Source of the DNA: Kaiparowitsia implicata GSE-PSE-MK54-09C
GTDB taxonomy: Bacteria; Cyanobacteriota; Cyanobacteriia; Elainellales; Elainellaceae
DNA: 64,000 bases
NCBI GenBank assembly: GCA_019359435.1
Contig: JAHHHI010000076.1
Coordinates: forward strand, 1-64,000
Reading direction: 5' to 3'
Shown here one piece after another: positions 36,480 to 46,311 of this stretch. The position numbers and the translations under genes were made by a program. Under the pieces are notes generated by a model that was not told where the DNA came from, made no database searches, and saw only the letters and a list, made by a program, of their open reading frames with translations. How positions within the stretch are numbered: the stretch's first letter is position 1; every line of letters begins with the position of its first letter.

Positions 36480-37115
36480 TCAACGCTCAGAGGCGATCGC
36501 TCCCTTCATGGCTTGGGCCGTCATCATGCCCCAGAGCCAGTCGATCTTGTATCGTTCAATTACCACAGAGCGCAGCCCTTCTTTGAGCAGCAAAGCCTGA
36601 CAATCCTGGGTTCCATAGGTGCGAAAGTGAGCCCGATCAAACCAGCGCAGCAGCCAGTCATAGACCCGGCAGGTCCAGTAGTCGTGGCACCAATCCGTAA
36701 TCACCAAACGACCCGATGGTTTGAGCACACGATTCATTTCTTGCAAGGCTTGAGCAGGCTCACGAAAGTAATGGAATGCATTGGTAGAGAGGACTACATC
36801 GAAGCATTCACCTGGGAACGGCAACTGCTCAGCCGTGCCTTGATAGAGCCTGACGGCTTCCGGCAACTTCTGCCGAGCCACCCGGAGCATCTCTGGTGAT
36901 GAATCTAGCCCCACGTAGGATGCCTCAGGGACTTGTGCCAGCAGATGGTGAATCAAGGTCCCGGTGCCGCATCCCAAGTCTAAAACCTGTTCAGAGGGCT
37001 GGATGGTAAGCCTCTGAGCAGTTTCTTGAACCGTAGCTTGAACGTAAAACGACCAGCGACGATCATAGAACGACGCAAGCCGTGAATACTCCAATTGAAC
37101 CGGATCGAAAGGCAT
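36480..37115 (-). CDS. Class I SAM-dependent methyltransferase (UbiE-like)
   Basis: This is a 211-residue Rossmann methyltransferase with motif I VLDLGCGTGTLIHHLL, the acidic end GLDSSPEML, the LPFPGECFDVVLSTNAFHYF region and RVLKPSGRLVITDW. Substrate unknown; UbiE/menaquinone-type methyltransferases are the nearest style. Its position between ureA (41 bp upstream) and ureB (57 bp downstream), all on one strand, is unusual. It may simply be an insertion into the urease run, but the small gaps suggest co-transcription. Confidence 0.88.
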   Translation of the reverse strand: MPFDPVQLEYSRLASFYDRRWSFYVQATVQETAQRLTIQPSEQVLDLGCGTGTLIHHLLAQVPEASYVGLDSSPEMLRVARQKLPEAVRLYQGTAEQLPFPGECFDVVLSTNAFHYFREPAQALQEMNRVLKPSGRLVITDWCHDYWTCRVYDWLLRWFDRAHFRTYGTQDCQALLLKEGLRSVVIERYKIDWLWGMMTAQAMKGAIASER

Positions 37116-37156
37116 CAGTAATCCGTAGGCTTTTGCAGCACTATTAGCGAATGGGG

Positions 37157-37459
37157 TTAGCGAATGGGGTCATGCACGGTCACTAGCTTCGTGCCATCGG
37201 GGAAGGTGGCTTCGACCTGCACTTCATGCACCATTTCGGGAATGCCGTCCATCACATCATTGCGAGTTAGCAAGGTGGTGCCGTGGCTCATGAGGTCGGC
37301 CACGGTGCGCCCCTCACGGGCTCCTTCGAGAATCGCCGCCGAAATATAGGCAACGGCTTCGGGATAGTTGAGTTTAATGCCGCGAGCCATGCGGCGCTCT
37401 GCCACTAGCGCCGCGGTAAAAATTAGTAATTTATCTTTTTCTTGGGGGGAAAGTTGCAT
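37157..37459 (-). CDS. ureA: Urease subunit gamma
   Basis: This is the gamma structural subunit of urease, 100 residues, full length. It matches the family throughout: [64 protein letters not shown] and the C-terminal TVHDPIR. The start is well defined by homology. It lies 37 bp inside the 3' end of the antiporter gene in another frame, with no ribosome site, which suggests translational coupling. Confidence 0.96.
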   Translation of the reverse strand: MQLSPQEKDKLLIFTAALVAERRMARGIKLNYPEAVAYISAAILEGAREGRTVADLMSHGTTLLTRNDVMDGIPEMVHEVQVEATFPDGTKLVTVHDPIR

Positions 37460-38790
37460 GGGGTTTCTGAAGAAGGCTTGCGCACTCTAAGCCAGACGAG
37501 AGTGACCAGGGGAACAAAGTAAAGATAGCAGGCAAACGGGATAAAGCCTGCATCTACCCCAATAATTGTTGCCAGAGCTAGCCCAGCGATGTTCCAGGGA
37601 ATTAGGGGCGAGATTACAACGACTGTATTTTCTAGGTCAAGTGCAAGCGTGGTGGGCGTGGCCTGGGTGCGGTGATAGGTGGGTGCCAATAACTGCTGCG
37701 TTAGCAAAATGGCGATGGTTTGGGTGCAGCCAAAGGCGGCAGAAAGGGTGCCAATGAGGGTTGTTGCAAGAAAGCGATCGCCCGGTGTTTTGACCCGTTC
37801 TAGTGATTGCTCAAGCCGATGCAGCACCCGTGTTCCTGCAAAAATGCCTGCAAACGCGGTGGAAATGACGACTACTAGCGAGACCCGTAGCATGGCCAGT
37901 ACGCCGCCGCCCAGCACAATTGCGTTAAGGGGTGACATGGGCGCAAGGTGAAACCCTTTAAGCAAAAACTGCAGCACGGACAGCAGCCCGGTGTGTTGAT
38001 ACGACAAGGCCAGAGCGATCGCCGTGCCGATGCTGGCTAGCATGGCCTGCTGCACTGGCACTCGCCGCAGCGACAGCAGCACCATCACTCCCGCAGGCAA
38101 CAGGGCTACGGGGCCTAGGCGAAACTCAACGGCTAAGTCTGCAACCAGGCTTGACTCTGCCAAAGGCACCGGGGTAAACCACGCAAAGCCTGCATAGACG
38201 GCGATCGCCAACCCCAGCGGCAGCAGGGACGTGCGCCACATGCGGCGAATGTTGTCGTAGAGGTCGGTGCGGGTGATGGCAGCAACCAGCAGCGCACTCG
38301 ACGACATGGGTGAGGCGCGATCGCCCACATAGGCCCCGGCAATAATGGCTCCGGCAATCAAGTTGCGATGAAACGTGCCGTCTGCGCCCCCTGCCACCAT
38401 CATCATCAGCGCTACACCCACGGTGCCCACGGTGCCAAAGGAGGTGCCCAGCAGCAACGACACGGCACTGGCCAGCCCAAACGCCACCAGCACCAAGCTG
38501 TGGGGCGTCACCACCTGCAACCCGTAATAGACCAGGGTGGGAACCGTGCCTGCCGCCATCCAACTGGCGGTGACGGCACCAATAATGAGCAGCACCCCAA
38601 TCACCGGCAGACTTTTTTGACTGCCCCTCAGCGCCATTGCTGCGAGCGCTCGCAGCGAAAAGCCTTGCCGCCGCAGCACTGCCACAAACAGCGCCATTGC
38701 CAGCAAGAGCGGATAGGCGATAAACACGCCTTGCACCGCGCCTACCACCAGAATTCCAAACGACAGCCCAAAGGCCAGCACAATATCCAT
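37423..38790 (-). CDS. NhaC-family Na+/H+ antiporter
   Basis: This is a 455-residue inner-membrane antiporter with about eleven helices. NhaC-type landmarks include [44 protein letters not shown] and the C-terminal [17 protein letters not shown]. Relatives exchange Na+ for H+ or carry malate/lactate with Na+. The tail [18 protein letters not shown] is coded in the overlap with ureA. It heads the run antiporter-ureA-methyltransferase-ureB and is divergent from a LysR gene, so it may be regulated by it. A link between ion or ammonium balance and urea use is an inference. Confidence 0.9.
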   Translation of the reverse strand: MDIVLAFGLSFGILVVGAVQGVFIAYPLLLAMALFVAVLRRQGFSLRALAAMALRGSQKSLPVIGVLLIIGAVTASWMAAGTVPTLVYYGLQVVTPHSLVLVAFGLASAVSLLLGTSFGTVGTVGVALMMMVAGGADGTFHRNLIAGAIIAGAYVGDRASPMSSSALLVAAITRTDLYDNIRRMWRTSLLPLGLAIAVYAGFAWFTPVPLAESSLVADLAVEFRLGPVALLPAGVMVLLSLRRVPVQQAMLASIGTAIALALSYQHTGLLSVLQFLLKGFHLAPMSPLNAIVLGGGVLAMLRVSLVVVISTAFAGIFAGTRVLHRLEQSLERVKTPGDRFLATTLIGTLSAAFGCTQTIAILLTQQLLAPTYHRTQATPTTLALDLENTVVVISPLIPWNIAGLALATIIGVDAGFIPFACYLYFVPLVTLVWLRVRKPSSETPCNFPPKKKINY

Positions 38791-39028
38791 CGGCGATTTA
38801 GGCGATTATCGGTACGCAATTATTTAGGATGAGGTGTGCGATCGCAGATCTGGGCGATCGCCCGCTGATTTAGCCCGCAAAACCGCACCGTGAGCCACAC
38901 CTGCCCGCTGACGAAGCGATAAAAGGCTGGAGCCGACTCATTATTATCGACATTATCGACGACTACTGTTTAACTGCCCTCCTAGTTGCTCTTACAGTAT
39001 CGAAGGGCGATCGCCCAAACAAAAGCTT

Positions 39029-39067
39029 CCATCTATCCTTTCTATCGACGTTATAGATGGATATAAT
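39029..39067. promoter_or_regulatory. Candidate LysR operator and promoter
   Basis: In the divergent spacer (38791-39264), CCATCTAT (39029-39036) and ATAGATGG (39053-39060) form an 8-bp dyad. A -10-like TATAAT sits just to its right at 39062-39067, pointing toward the LysR gene. Upstream, ATTATCGAC recurs near 38942-38958. LysR proteins usually bind an imperfect dyad beside their own promoter and the divergent target, so this is a good candidate. The spacer holds no gene. Confidence 0.5.
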
Positions 39068-39264
39068 TTGAGCACTCTGGCAGAGTAAAGTCACTTGAGT
39101 CCTCTGCATTCATGGCAGTCGTTGCAGCCGTTGCAACCTTGACGCTCTTCTATCGTTCATCGGCTAGAGTCTCTAGTTTGCGCAGGGTTCACGCCCCCTT
39201 TGTCAGGGCAATAACAGCGAAATAACATGGCAACCATAACCGTGGAGAACCGGGCAAGTGCGCG

Positions 39265-40221
39265 ATGAGTAAGCCGAGCGCTCTCAAAATCTCGCAATTA
39301 CGTGCCTTTGTGGTGACGGCACACTGCGGCAACTTTACGCTGGCGTCGCTAGAGTTGGGGCTGTCGCAATCGACCGTGAGCCATGCGATCGCCACCCTCG
39401 AAGCCGATTTGGGCGTGGTGCTGATGAACCGAGGTCGCTACGGTGCGGCCCTCACCGCCATCGGGCAAGAAATTCTCGCCGATGCCGAACAGGTGCTGCG
39501 CCTGCTCGATGCCATCACCACCAAGGCCAACGCCGACCGGGGGCTGCAAAGCGGGCAAGTGCGCCTCGCCTCAGTCCGCAGCGTCGCGACGCATTTGCTG
39601 CCCAAGGTCATTGCCCAGTTTCGCCACGATTATCCTCAGGTGCAGGTTCGCATTACGGAATACAGCATCTATGCAGACGTTGAGCAGGCCGTGCGAGACG
39701 GGCAGGCCGATATCGGGTTCACACTGCTGCCCACGGGGCCCGCGCTCGACATATGGGACACCTTCCGCGATGAGTTTGTAGTGCTGCTGCCACCCAACAG
39801 CCTCATGGATGACGAGCCGCTCACCTGGGAGGCGCTCTCGACCCTGCCGATCATCACCACACCGGCGCTGCCGCCCCATCGCCACATGCGAACCGTGATG
39901 GAGCACTTAGAGCAGTTCGGTCAATCGCTCAACGTGGTTTACGAAGTGTCTCAAGATTCAACCGTGACGGGGATGGTGCAGCAGGGGTTGGGCGCATCCA
40001 TCTTAGCGCGGCTGGCGGCAGAACCCATTCCCCCAGAGATTCAGGTGCGATCGCTCCCTGTCCCACTCGAACGGGTCATGGCGATCGCCCTTCCCGCCGA
40101 CACCCTGCTCTCCCGTGCCCCCTTCGCCTTCCTCTCCACGCTCAAGCCCGTCTTCCAGCACATGGGCCTCATGCCCGCATCTAACTCCGACTCAGCCACA
40201 CCAGAACCCATCTCCCCCTAG
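39265..40221 (+). CDS. LysR-family transcriptional regulator
   Basis: The 318-residue protein has an N-terminal winged helix-turn-helix (LRAFVVTAHCGNFTLASLELGLSQSTVSHAIATLEADLGVVL, about 10-65). A type 2 periplasmic-binding-like effector domain (about 95-300) follows. It begins VRLASVRSVATHLLPKVIAQF and includes VRDGQADIGFTLLP and MVQQGLGASIL. The ATG at 39265 is close to conserved sequence. It is divergent from the NhaC-urease run, the classic LysR arrangement, so it probably controls it. The effector is unknown. Confidence 0.93.
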   Translation: MSKPSALKISQLRAFVVTAHCGNFTLASLELGLSQSTVSHAIATLEADLGVVLMNRGRYGAALTAIGQEILADAEQVLRLLDAITTKANADRGLQSGQVRLASVRSVATHLLPKVIAQFRHDYPQVQVRITEYSIYADVEQAVRDGQADIGFTLLPTGPALDIWDTFRDEFVVLLPPNSLMDDEPLTWEALSTLPIITTPALPPHRHMRTVMEHLEQFGQSLNVVYEVSQDSTVTGMVQQGLGASILARLAAEPIPPEIQVRSLPVPLERVMAIALPADTLLSRAPFAFLSTLKPVFQHMGLMPASNSDSATPEPISP

Positions 40222-40278
40222 AAGCTTCAGCCCCAAGCCGAGCCGTCTTGCTACCGCCCAGCCCAACGCCATCCCCAT

Positions 40279-40352
40279 CCCAAACCCCTTGCGGAGGGGT
40301 TCTAGGGGACGTGCTTCGTCCCCTAGCGGGGGTTTGGGGGGACGCCCCCCCA
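40279..40352. repeat. Triple-hairpin array with closing stem
   Basis: Three hairpins follow one another: AACCCCT/AGGGGTT (40283-40301), CTAGGGGACG/CGTCCCCTAG with loop TGCTT (40302-40326, perfect), and TTGGGGGG/CCCCCCAA (40334-40352). In addition CCCAAACCCC (40279-40288) pairs with GGGGTTTGGG (40329-40338), so a cloverleaf-like fold with the first two hairpins inside is possible. It lies 57 bp after the LysR stop. The spacer 40222-40892 has no convincing gene. Confidence 0.65.
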
Positions 40353-40430
40353 AGGCTTGGTTCTGACGCCCAGTTTTCTAGCTAGCACGCGACTTTGGCA
40401 GATCCCTAAGCCGTTCTGTCCGCAAGGCCA

Positions 40431-40456
40431 GCAAAACGGTTTAGCGTTAGTTCAGC
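40431..40456. repeat. 26-bp dispersed repeat, copy A
   Basis: The core ACGGTTTAGCGTT within a 26-bp stretch starting GCAAAACGG and ending GTTCAGC matches 47836-47861 with two differences. The function is not known. It may be the end of another mobile element. Confidence 0.55.
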
Positions 40457-40892
40457 AAAGGTTCTGACCCCACAAGAGTGGCTATACAAGCTAACCAAAC
40501 GAGGGTGGCAAACCAGTGGTTTGCACGCACCGATGCGGTTTGCGGTAGGTCACAATTTATCAACATTTTCAACAATCTACAGCCAGCGCCAGAGGTTGTT
40601 TGAAACACTTGAAAGGTGGAGCATTCAGCGTAGGCTGGCGCATTTGGCTTTGCCATTTTGGAGAGGGCGATCGCCCGATCGGTCTCACAAGGTGGCTTCA
40701 ATGAATTCGCTCATAGATTTACACGGGGTTGGTGGTCTCACGTTCACCGAACAGCGGCCCAAATTGCTGAAACATTCTTGAGTAGACCGGCGCTACAAAT
40801 AACTCAAGGACTGCAATGGAACAGGGGGGCTGGATCTCAGCGGCGACCCTCGGCTAGCCCACCCCCTCGGCTGATAGTAAGGAGGATTGTCT

Positions 40893-42290
40893 ATGGCTAT
40901 TGCGACCATCAACCCGGCAACGGGGGAAACACTGCGGCAATTTGAGCCCTTGTCGGCAGCAGAAATAGAACAACGGCTGGCGATCGCCCAGCGCACCTAT
41001 ACGGAATACCGACATACGTCTCTAGCTCAGCGGGCGAGCTGGATGCAGGCTGCATCGGCGGTGCTGCTGGCACACAAAGACGCCTATGGGCGGCTGATGA
41101 CCGTGGAAATGGGCAAACCGATTCAAGCGGCGATCGCCGAGGTCGAAAAATCAGCTCTGGTCTGTCGGTACTATGCAGACCACGCCGAGTCGTTTCTGGC
41201 TCCGGTCGAGGTTGCCACCGACGCTTGGCGCAGCTATGTCTGCTATCAGCCCATCGGCGCAGTGCTGGCAGTGATGCCGTGGAACTTCCCCTTTTGGCAG
41301 GTGTTTCGGTTTGCCGCGCCAGCGCTCATGGTAGGCAATGTGGGCTTGCTCAAACATGCCTCCAACGTGCCCCAATGCGCCCTCGCCATTGAAGAAGTGT
41401 TTCAGAAAGCAGGCTTCCCCGACGGGGCATTTCAAACCCTGCTGGTGGGGGCAGATCAGGTCAAACCCATCGTGCAAGATGACCGGGTAAAGGCCGCCAC
41501 GCTGACAGGCAGCGAGCCCGCCGGAGCCAGCCTTGCCGCCGCGGCGGGCAGCGTCATCAAAAAAACCGTCCTAGAGCTGGGCGGCAGCGATCCGTTTATC
41601 GTAATGGCAAGCGCTGATTTAGACAAAGCGGTCTCTACGGCTGTCACCGCGCGGATGATCAACAATGGGCAGTCGTGCATTGCGGCAAAGCGCTTCATTG
41701 TGCAAGATGCCATTTTTGACGCGTTTGCTGAGCAGTTGGTGGAGCACTACGCCGCACTGAAGGTGGGCGACCCGCTTGACCCCTCGGTGACTATTGGCCC
41801 TCTCGCCACGCCTGCCATTCTGGAGGATCTAGAGCAGCAGGTGCAGGCCTGTGTGGCAGCAGGCGGAACGGTGCTATATGGGGGCGATCGCCCCACTCTG
41901 CTCAACACCCTCGACCCGGCGCTTCGGGCTGGCTGCTTCTTTCCGCCCACCATCATCACTGACATTCCTGTGGATGCTCCCATCGCCAGCGAGGAGCTGT
42001 TTGGCCCAGTGGCGACGCTGTTTCGGGTGGCCGATGTGGAAGAGGCGATCGCCCTGGCAAATGCCACCCCCTTTGGCCTAGGTGCCAGCGCGTGGACACG
42101 GGATCAAGCAGAGGGCGATCGCCTGGTTCACGCCATCGAAGCCGGGTCTGTCTTTCTCAACAGCATGGTCAAATCCGACCCACGCCTGCCATTTGGTGGC
42201 ATCAAACGCTCTGGCTATGGCCGCGAATTGGGCAGAGACGGCATCCATGAATTTGTCAACATTAAAACCGTGTGGGTTGGGGATAGCTGA
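40893..42290 (+). CDS. gabD: NAD(P)-dependent succinate-semialdehyde dehydrogenase
   Basis: It oxidises succinic semialdehyde to succinate. Next to 2-oxoglutarate decarboxylase it completes the cyanobacterial TCA bypass shown in Synechococcus PCC 7002 (Zhang and Bryant 2011, recalled). The 465-residue product has the aldehyde dehydrogenase core: [17 protein letters not shown], the Rossmann [15 protein letters not shown], catalytic Glu in [11 protein letters not shown] and catalytic Cys in [14 protein letters not shown]. The end is [21 protein letters not shown]. The ATG at 40893 has a perfect AAGGAGG 7 nt upstream; a TTG two codons earlier is less likely. It is co-directional with the decarboxylase gene 313 bp downstream. 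Confidence 0.95.
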   Translation: MAIATINPATGETLRQFEPLSAAEIEQRLAIAQRTYTEYRHTSLAQRASWMQAASAVLLAHKDAYGRLMTVEMGKPIQAAIAEVEKSALVCRYYADHAESFLAPVEVATDAWRSYVCYQPIGAVLAVMPWNFPFWQVFRFAAPALMVGNVGLLKHASNVPQCALAIEEVFQKAGFPDGAFQTLLVGADQVKPIVQDDRVKAATLTGSEPAGASLAAAAGSVIKKTVLELGGSDPFIVMASADLDKAVSTAVTARMINNGQSCIAAKRFIVQDAIFDAFAEQLVEHYAALKVGDPLDPSVTIGPLATPAILEDLEQQVQACVAAGGTVLYGGDRPTLLNTLDPALRAGCFFPPTIITDIPVDAPIASEELFGPVATLFRVADVEEAIALANATPFGLGASAWTRDQAEGDRLVHAIEAGSVFLNSMVKSDPRLPFGGIKRSGYGRELGRDGIHEFVNIKTVWVGDS

Positions 42291-42603
42291 ACGAGGCGCA
42301 CCCTGGCCGCTGAACCGGCTAGGGTTGAGTGCTCCCAACGTCCCCCACCGTCTCTTCCTGTCCCCACATGTCCCGCTCTGTCCCCAACGGCCCCCAAACG
42401 TCCGCTGCTGACCCATCCGTCTTCGTGGCACTCGCCCTCAGGCATTCCTACCGCGACACACTCCAAAAGGCCACGCTTCGGCACGCACTCCTCAAATGCA
42501 CTCGTCCGCCATCTGTCACAAGATTGGCCTCACCGCTCCCCCGCTTTCTCACCCCCCGCCTCTTCACGTCCCACTCCTCACTCCCATCACCAAAGGAACC
42601 ACT
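42291..42603. other. Pyrimidine-rich spacer
   Basis: This 313-bp gap has long C/T-rich stretches with repeated TCCCC and GTCCC words. No gene, clear hairpin or tandem repeat is seen. It separates SSADH from its metabolic partner, so the partner may have its own promoter. Confidence 0.4.
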
Positions 42604-44250
42604 ATGACCGATGTGACCACTGCAGAACTGCTTGTAAAGTGCTTGGAAAATGAAGGCGTGGAATATGTCTTTGGCTTGCCAGGTGAAGAGAACCTGCATG
42701 TATTGCAGGCCTTGCGCCACTCGCCGATTCAGTTCATCACCACGCGTCATGAGCAGGGTGCCGCCTTTATGGCAGATGTGTATGGACGGCTAACGGGCAA
42801 GGCCGGGGTCTGTCTTTCTACGTTGGGGCCAGGGGCAACCAACCTGATGACGGGCGTGGCCGACGCCAACCTAGATCGGGCACCGCTAGTCGCCATTACC
42901 GGCCAGGTGGGCACCGATCGCATGCACATTGAATCGCATCAATATTTGGATTTGGTGGCGATGTTTGCGCCTGTGACCAAGTGGAATGCCCAGATCGTGC
43001 GCCCCAGCAACACGGCTGAAATTGTCCGCAAAGCCTTTAAGCTGTCTCAAACTGAGAAGCCGGGGGCCGTCCATATCGACCTGCCGGAAAATATTGCCGC
43101 TATGCGGGTAGAGGGCAAACCCCTCTCTACCGATCATCGGGAAAAGGTGTATGCCTCGTTTCAGAGCATTGAGCGGGCAGCGACGGCGATCGCCCAGGCC
43201 ACCAATCCCATCATTCTGGTGGGCAACGGGGCCATCCGCGCCCACGCCAGCGAAGCGCTCACCGGCTTTGCCACCCAGCTCAATATCCCTGTAGCCAACA
43301 CCTTTATGGGCAAGGGGGCCATTCCCTACACGCATCCGCTGGCGCTGTGGACGGTGGGCTTGCAGCAGCGTGACTACATTAGCTGTGGCTTCGACCGCAC
43401 CGATCTGGTGATTGCTATCGGCTATGACCTGATCGAATATTCACCCAAGCGCTGGAATCCCTTGGGTGATATCCCCATTGTCCACATCAATGCCGCACCT
43501 GCCGAAGTCGATAGTAGCTATGTGCCGATGGCAGAAGTGGTGGGCGACATTGCCGACTCGCTCTACGAAATTTTGCAGCGGTGCGATCGCCACGGCAAGC
43601 CTGACCCCTATGCCGTTCACCTGCGGACCGACATCCAGGCTGATTATGAGGAATATGCTAAAGACGATGCGTTTCCGATCAAGCCCCAGAAGCTAATCTA
43701 TGATCTGCGCCAGGTGCTGGGGCCAGAGGATATCGTCATTTCGGACGTGGGGGCGCACAAGATGTGGATGGCGCGCCATTTCCACTGCGATCGCCCCAGT
43801 ACCTGCATCATCTCTAACGGCTTTGCGGCCATGGGCATTGCCCTGCCGGGGGCGATCGCCGCCAAACTCGTCTCTCCCAACCGCAAGGTTGTCGCGGTCA
43901 CCGGCGACGGCGGCTTTATGATGAACAGCCAAGAACTTGAAACCGCCCTGCGCATTGGCACCCCCTTTGTCACCATCATTTTTAACGACGGCGGCTATGG
44001 GCTGATTGAGTGGAAGCAGATGAACCAGTTTGGCGAGTCGGCCTTCATTAAATTCAGCAACCCTGACTTTGTGAAGCTGGCAGAAGCCATGGGTCTCAAG
44101 GGGTACCGAGTAGAATCGGGCAGTGACTTTGTGCCCATCCTCAAGCAGGCGCTGATGGATGATGTTCCGGCGATCATCGACTGTCCAGTTGACTATCGCG
44201 AAAACCTACGCTTTAGTCAGCGAGCCGGGGATTTATCCTGCGATATCTAA
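42604..44250 (+). CDS. ogdA: 2-Oxoglutarate decarboxylase (acetolactate synthase-like)
   Basis: This is a thiamine diphosphate enzyme that converts 2-oxoglutarate to succinic semialdehyde and CO2. It is often annotated as acetolactate synthase large subunit. The assignment rests on adjacency to SSADH, the arrangement proven in Synechococcus PCC 7002, and not on residue identity alone. The 548-residue product has the ThDP-activating Glu region TTRHEQGAAFMADVYGR, a middle domain, and the cofactor-binding motif GDGGFMMNSQELETA...FND. The ATG at 42604 has AAAGGA 6 nt upstream; the frame extends 36 codons further without support. If it is instead a true acetolactate synthase, the small subunit is missing here. 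Confidence 0.85.
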   Translation: MTDVTTAELLVKCLENEGVEYVFGLPGEENLHVLQALRHSPIQFITTRHEQGAAFMADVYGRLTGKAGVCLSTLGPGATNLMTGVADANLDRAPLVAITGQVGTDRMHIESHQYLDLVAMFAPVTKWNAQIVRPSNTAEIVRKAFKLSQTEKPGAVHIDLPENIAAMRVEGKPLSTDHREKVYASFQSIERAATAIAQATNPIILVGNGAIRAHASEALTGFATQLNIPVANTFMGKGAIPYTHPLALWTVGLQQRDYISCGFDRTDLVIAIGYDLIEYSPKRWNPLGDIPIVHINAAPAEVDSSYVPMAEVVGDIADSLYEILQRCDRHGKPDPYAVHLRTDIQADYEEYAKDDAFPIKPQKLIYDLRQVLGPEDIVISDVGAHKMWMARHFHCDRPSTCIISNGFAAMGIALPGAIAAKLVSPNRKVVAVTGDGGFMMNSQELETALRIGTPFVTIIFNDGGYGLIEWKQMNQFGESAFIKFSNPDFVKLAEAMGLKGYRVESGSDFVPILKQALMDDVPAIIDCPVDYRENLRFSQRAGDLSCDI

Positions 44251-44542
44251 ACCTTGGGAGGCCGCTAAGGGGGAAGTACTTGCCTAGAGGCGATCGCCCT
44301 GCCCTGCGTTTGCGCTCGTGTTAAGACTCGGTGGCGATCGCCCCCCAAATATGTCAGGATCAGATCTTGCTTACCTGCCGTCAGTGCTGAGGCCATTTCT
44401 TGACAAGACCGTTCCTGCATTAAGCGAACAGCCGTAGGCTGCCCCAGCGCCCCTACGCTATCCCTGCTGATTGAAGTAAGGTTTTCTTTGGCAGAAATCG
44501 CCTGACCTGTCCCAACCTCCTAATCCCCAATTCTCATCTACC

Positions 44543-45454
44543 ATGCTCACCCAACCCTCCATCACCGAACTGCCCTTTTTGGGCGACGACGTGACCGCAC
44601 CCTACAGCGATGCCCGAGTGGTGATTTTGCCCATCCCCTACGAGGCCACCACCACCTATCGCAAAGGCTGCGAGCATGGCCCCGCTGCCCTGCTCAACGC
44701 CTCCCATCAAGTGGAATATTATGACGAAGAGGCTGACCGCGAGTTTTGGCCGGTGGGCATCTATACCCACGGGGCGATCGCCGATACCCGTGCTGGCGCT
44801 GTTTCCTCAGAATCTATGCTGCAACAGGTGCGCGACACCACTGCCAAGCTCATTGCCGATGGCAAGTTCGTCATCGGCTTGGGGGGTGAGCACAGCATCT
44901 CAACCGGATTAGTCGAGGCCTATCGCAACGCCAACGCTGATCCCTTCACCGTGGTGCAAATTGACGCCCATGCCGATCTGCGCCATGAGTATGAAGGCTC
45001 TATTCACAACCACGCCTGCATCATGCGCCGCGTGGTGGATATGGGGCTGCCCACGGTGCAAATTGGCATCCGCAGCATCTGCAAAGAAGAAGCAGATTTA
45101 ATCAAAGAGCACAATCTCACCGTATTCCGCGCCCGCGAAATGGCGATGAATCCCAACTGGATTGAGCAAGCCGTGGCCGCCATCCCCACGCGCACTGTGT
45201 TTTTTACAATCGACTTGGACGGCATAGATCCCACTCTCATGCCCGGTGTGGGCACCCCAGAACCCGGTGGGCTGCACTGGTATGCCATGATGTCGTTCAT
45301 TCGCCAAGTGTTTGAGACCCACACGGTGCTCGGCGCAGATGTGATGGAACTCGCCCCTATCTCGGATTCGGTTGTGTCGGAATTTACGGCGGCCAAGCTA
45401 GTCTACAAGCTGGTGGCCTATCAGGCGATGGCCCAGGGCTGGATCGCGGATTAA
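44543..45454 (+). CDS. speB: Agmatinase / ureohydrolase
   Basis: This is a dimanganese ureohydrolase, 303 residues. Metal ligands are visible in GGEHSIS, DAHADLRHEY and TIDLDGIDPTLMPGVGTPEPGG. Agmatinase releases urea and putrescine; putrescine can lead to GABA and succinic semialdehyde, the substrate of SSADH two genes upstream. It lacks the long N-terminal extension that I recall for the cyanobacterial guanidine hydrolase, so agmatinase is favoured, though arginase-like specificities cannot be excluded. It is co-directional with the decarboxylase (292-bp gap) and with the redoxin gene. Confidence 0.9.
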   Translation: MLTQPSITELPFLGDDVTAPYSDARVVILPIPYEATTTYRKGCEHGPAALLNASHQVEYYDEEADREFWPVGIYTHGAIADTRAGAVSSESMLQQVRDTTAKLIADGKFVIGLGGEHSISTGLVEAYRNANADPFTVVQIDAHADLRHEYEGSIHNHACIMRRVVDMGLPTVQIGIRSICKEEADLIKEHNLTVFRAREMAMNPNWIEQAVAAIPTRTVFFTIDLDGIDPTLMPGVGTPEPGGLHWYAMMSFIRQVFETHTVLGADVMELAPISDSVVSEFTAAKLVYKLVAYQAMAQGWIAD

Positions 45455-45509
45455 CGCTCTGAGTGTGGAGCTTAGGGGTTGGAGATCAAGCGTTAGGACA
45501 GGAATGAGC

Positions 45510-46061
45510 ATGACTCAGGTAGGACAGGTAGGAACCGCAATCGGGAGCTATGCGCCAGATTTTGAGCTGCCCGGGGTGAATGGGACGGTGCATCATTTGC
45601 GGCGCTATCTTGGCTCCCATCGGGCGATCGCCGTCGTGTTTATCAGCAACCGTTGTCCCCTTGTGGCGCAATATCTGGAACGCCTGAGGCAGATTCAGGC
45701 GGAAATCGAAGTCCAAGAGGCTACGCTGATTGGCATCAACGCCAATGACGAAACGCAGCATCCTGAAGAAGGCTTTGAGCCCATGCAGGCGTTTGCGGCG
45801 CAGCACCAGCTTAATTTCCCTTACCTGCGAGATGTGACGCAGGATGTGGCGGAGGCCTTTGGGGCAGTCTGCACGCCCCACGCGTTCTTGTTGGATGGGG
45901 AGGGCGTGTTGCGCTATAGCGGCGCCATTGACGACAACCCCCAACCAGCGGCGGTGACTCAGGCATACTTGAAGGGGGCGATCGCCCAACTGCTTCGGGG
46001 CAACCCGCCTCAGCCTGCCACTACAAAAGCCATCGGCAGCGCTCTGGTCTGGAAGCCATAG
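45510..46061 (+). CDS. Redoxin/AhpC-TSA-type thioredoxin-fold protein
   Basis: The 183-residue thioredoxin-fold protein starts MTQVGQVGTAIGSYAPDFELPGVNG, typical of AhpC/TSA and ResA-like proteins. It has a single conserved Cys in FISNRCPLVAQYLERL. The resolving Cys may be Cys in AVCTPHAFLLDGEG, and cis-Pro is in CTPHAF. A cyanobacterial group of redoxin proteins has this CPxxxxY layout. The ATG at 45510 has AGGA 6 nt upstream; an ATG two codons earlier is possible. It follows agmatinase by 55 bp. No signal peptide is seen, so it is probably cytosolic. Confidence 0.85.
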   Translation: MTQVGQVGTAIGSYAPDFELPGVNGTVHHLRRYLGSHRAIAVVFISNRCPLVAQYLERLRQIQAEIEVQEATLIGINANDETQHPEEGFEPMQAFAAQHQLNFPYLRDVTQDVAEAFGAVCTPHAFLLDGEGVLRYSGAIDDNPQPAAVTQAYLKGAIAQLLRGNPPQPATTKAIGSALVWKP

Positions 46062-46311
46062 AACAGGGTGGCGTTGCTGAATCCTGGCAGGAATCAATCT
46101 GCCCTCACCTATCCCTAGCCCAAGGGGCAACCGACTGCTCACCCAGTGCCGAGAGATGCTTTGTGGATGCTCTAAAGGGCGGTCTGGGAGTCTCACTAGC
46201 CTTTAGCTTTAGCGTATAGCCCCTATGAAGTGTCCCTCATAGAGCGCTCAAATCGCTCATCCTGCTGTTATCTTAGGTGGGAAAACAGTCGCGTTGAGAG
46301 GCACCTCACTC

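Noticed and set aside
40521-40781. Open frame of 86 codons on the plus strand
   Set aside because: No ribosome site or recognisable motif, and it lies in a spacer already rich in repeats. The composition looks non-coding.
42573-42583. ACTCCTCACTC, similar to the core of the Yfr1 small RNA
   Set aside because: The last bases differ from the conserved motif, and no Yfr1 flanking hairpins are seen; it lies in a C/T-rich spacer.
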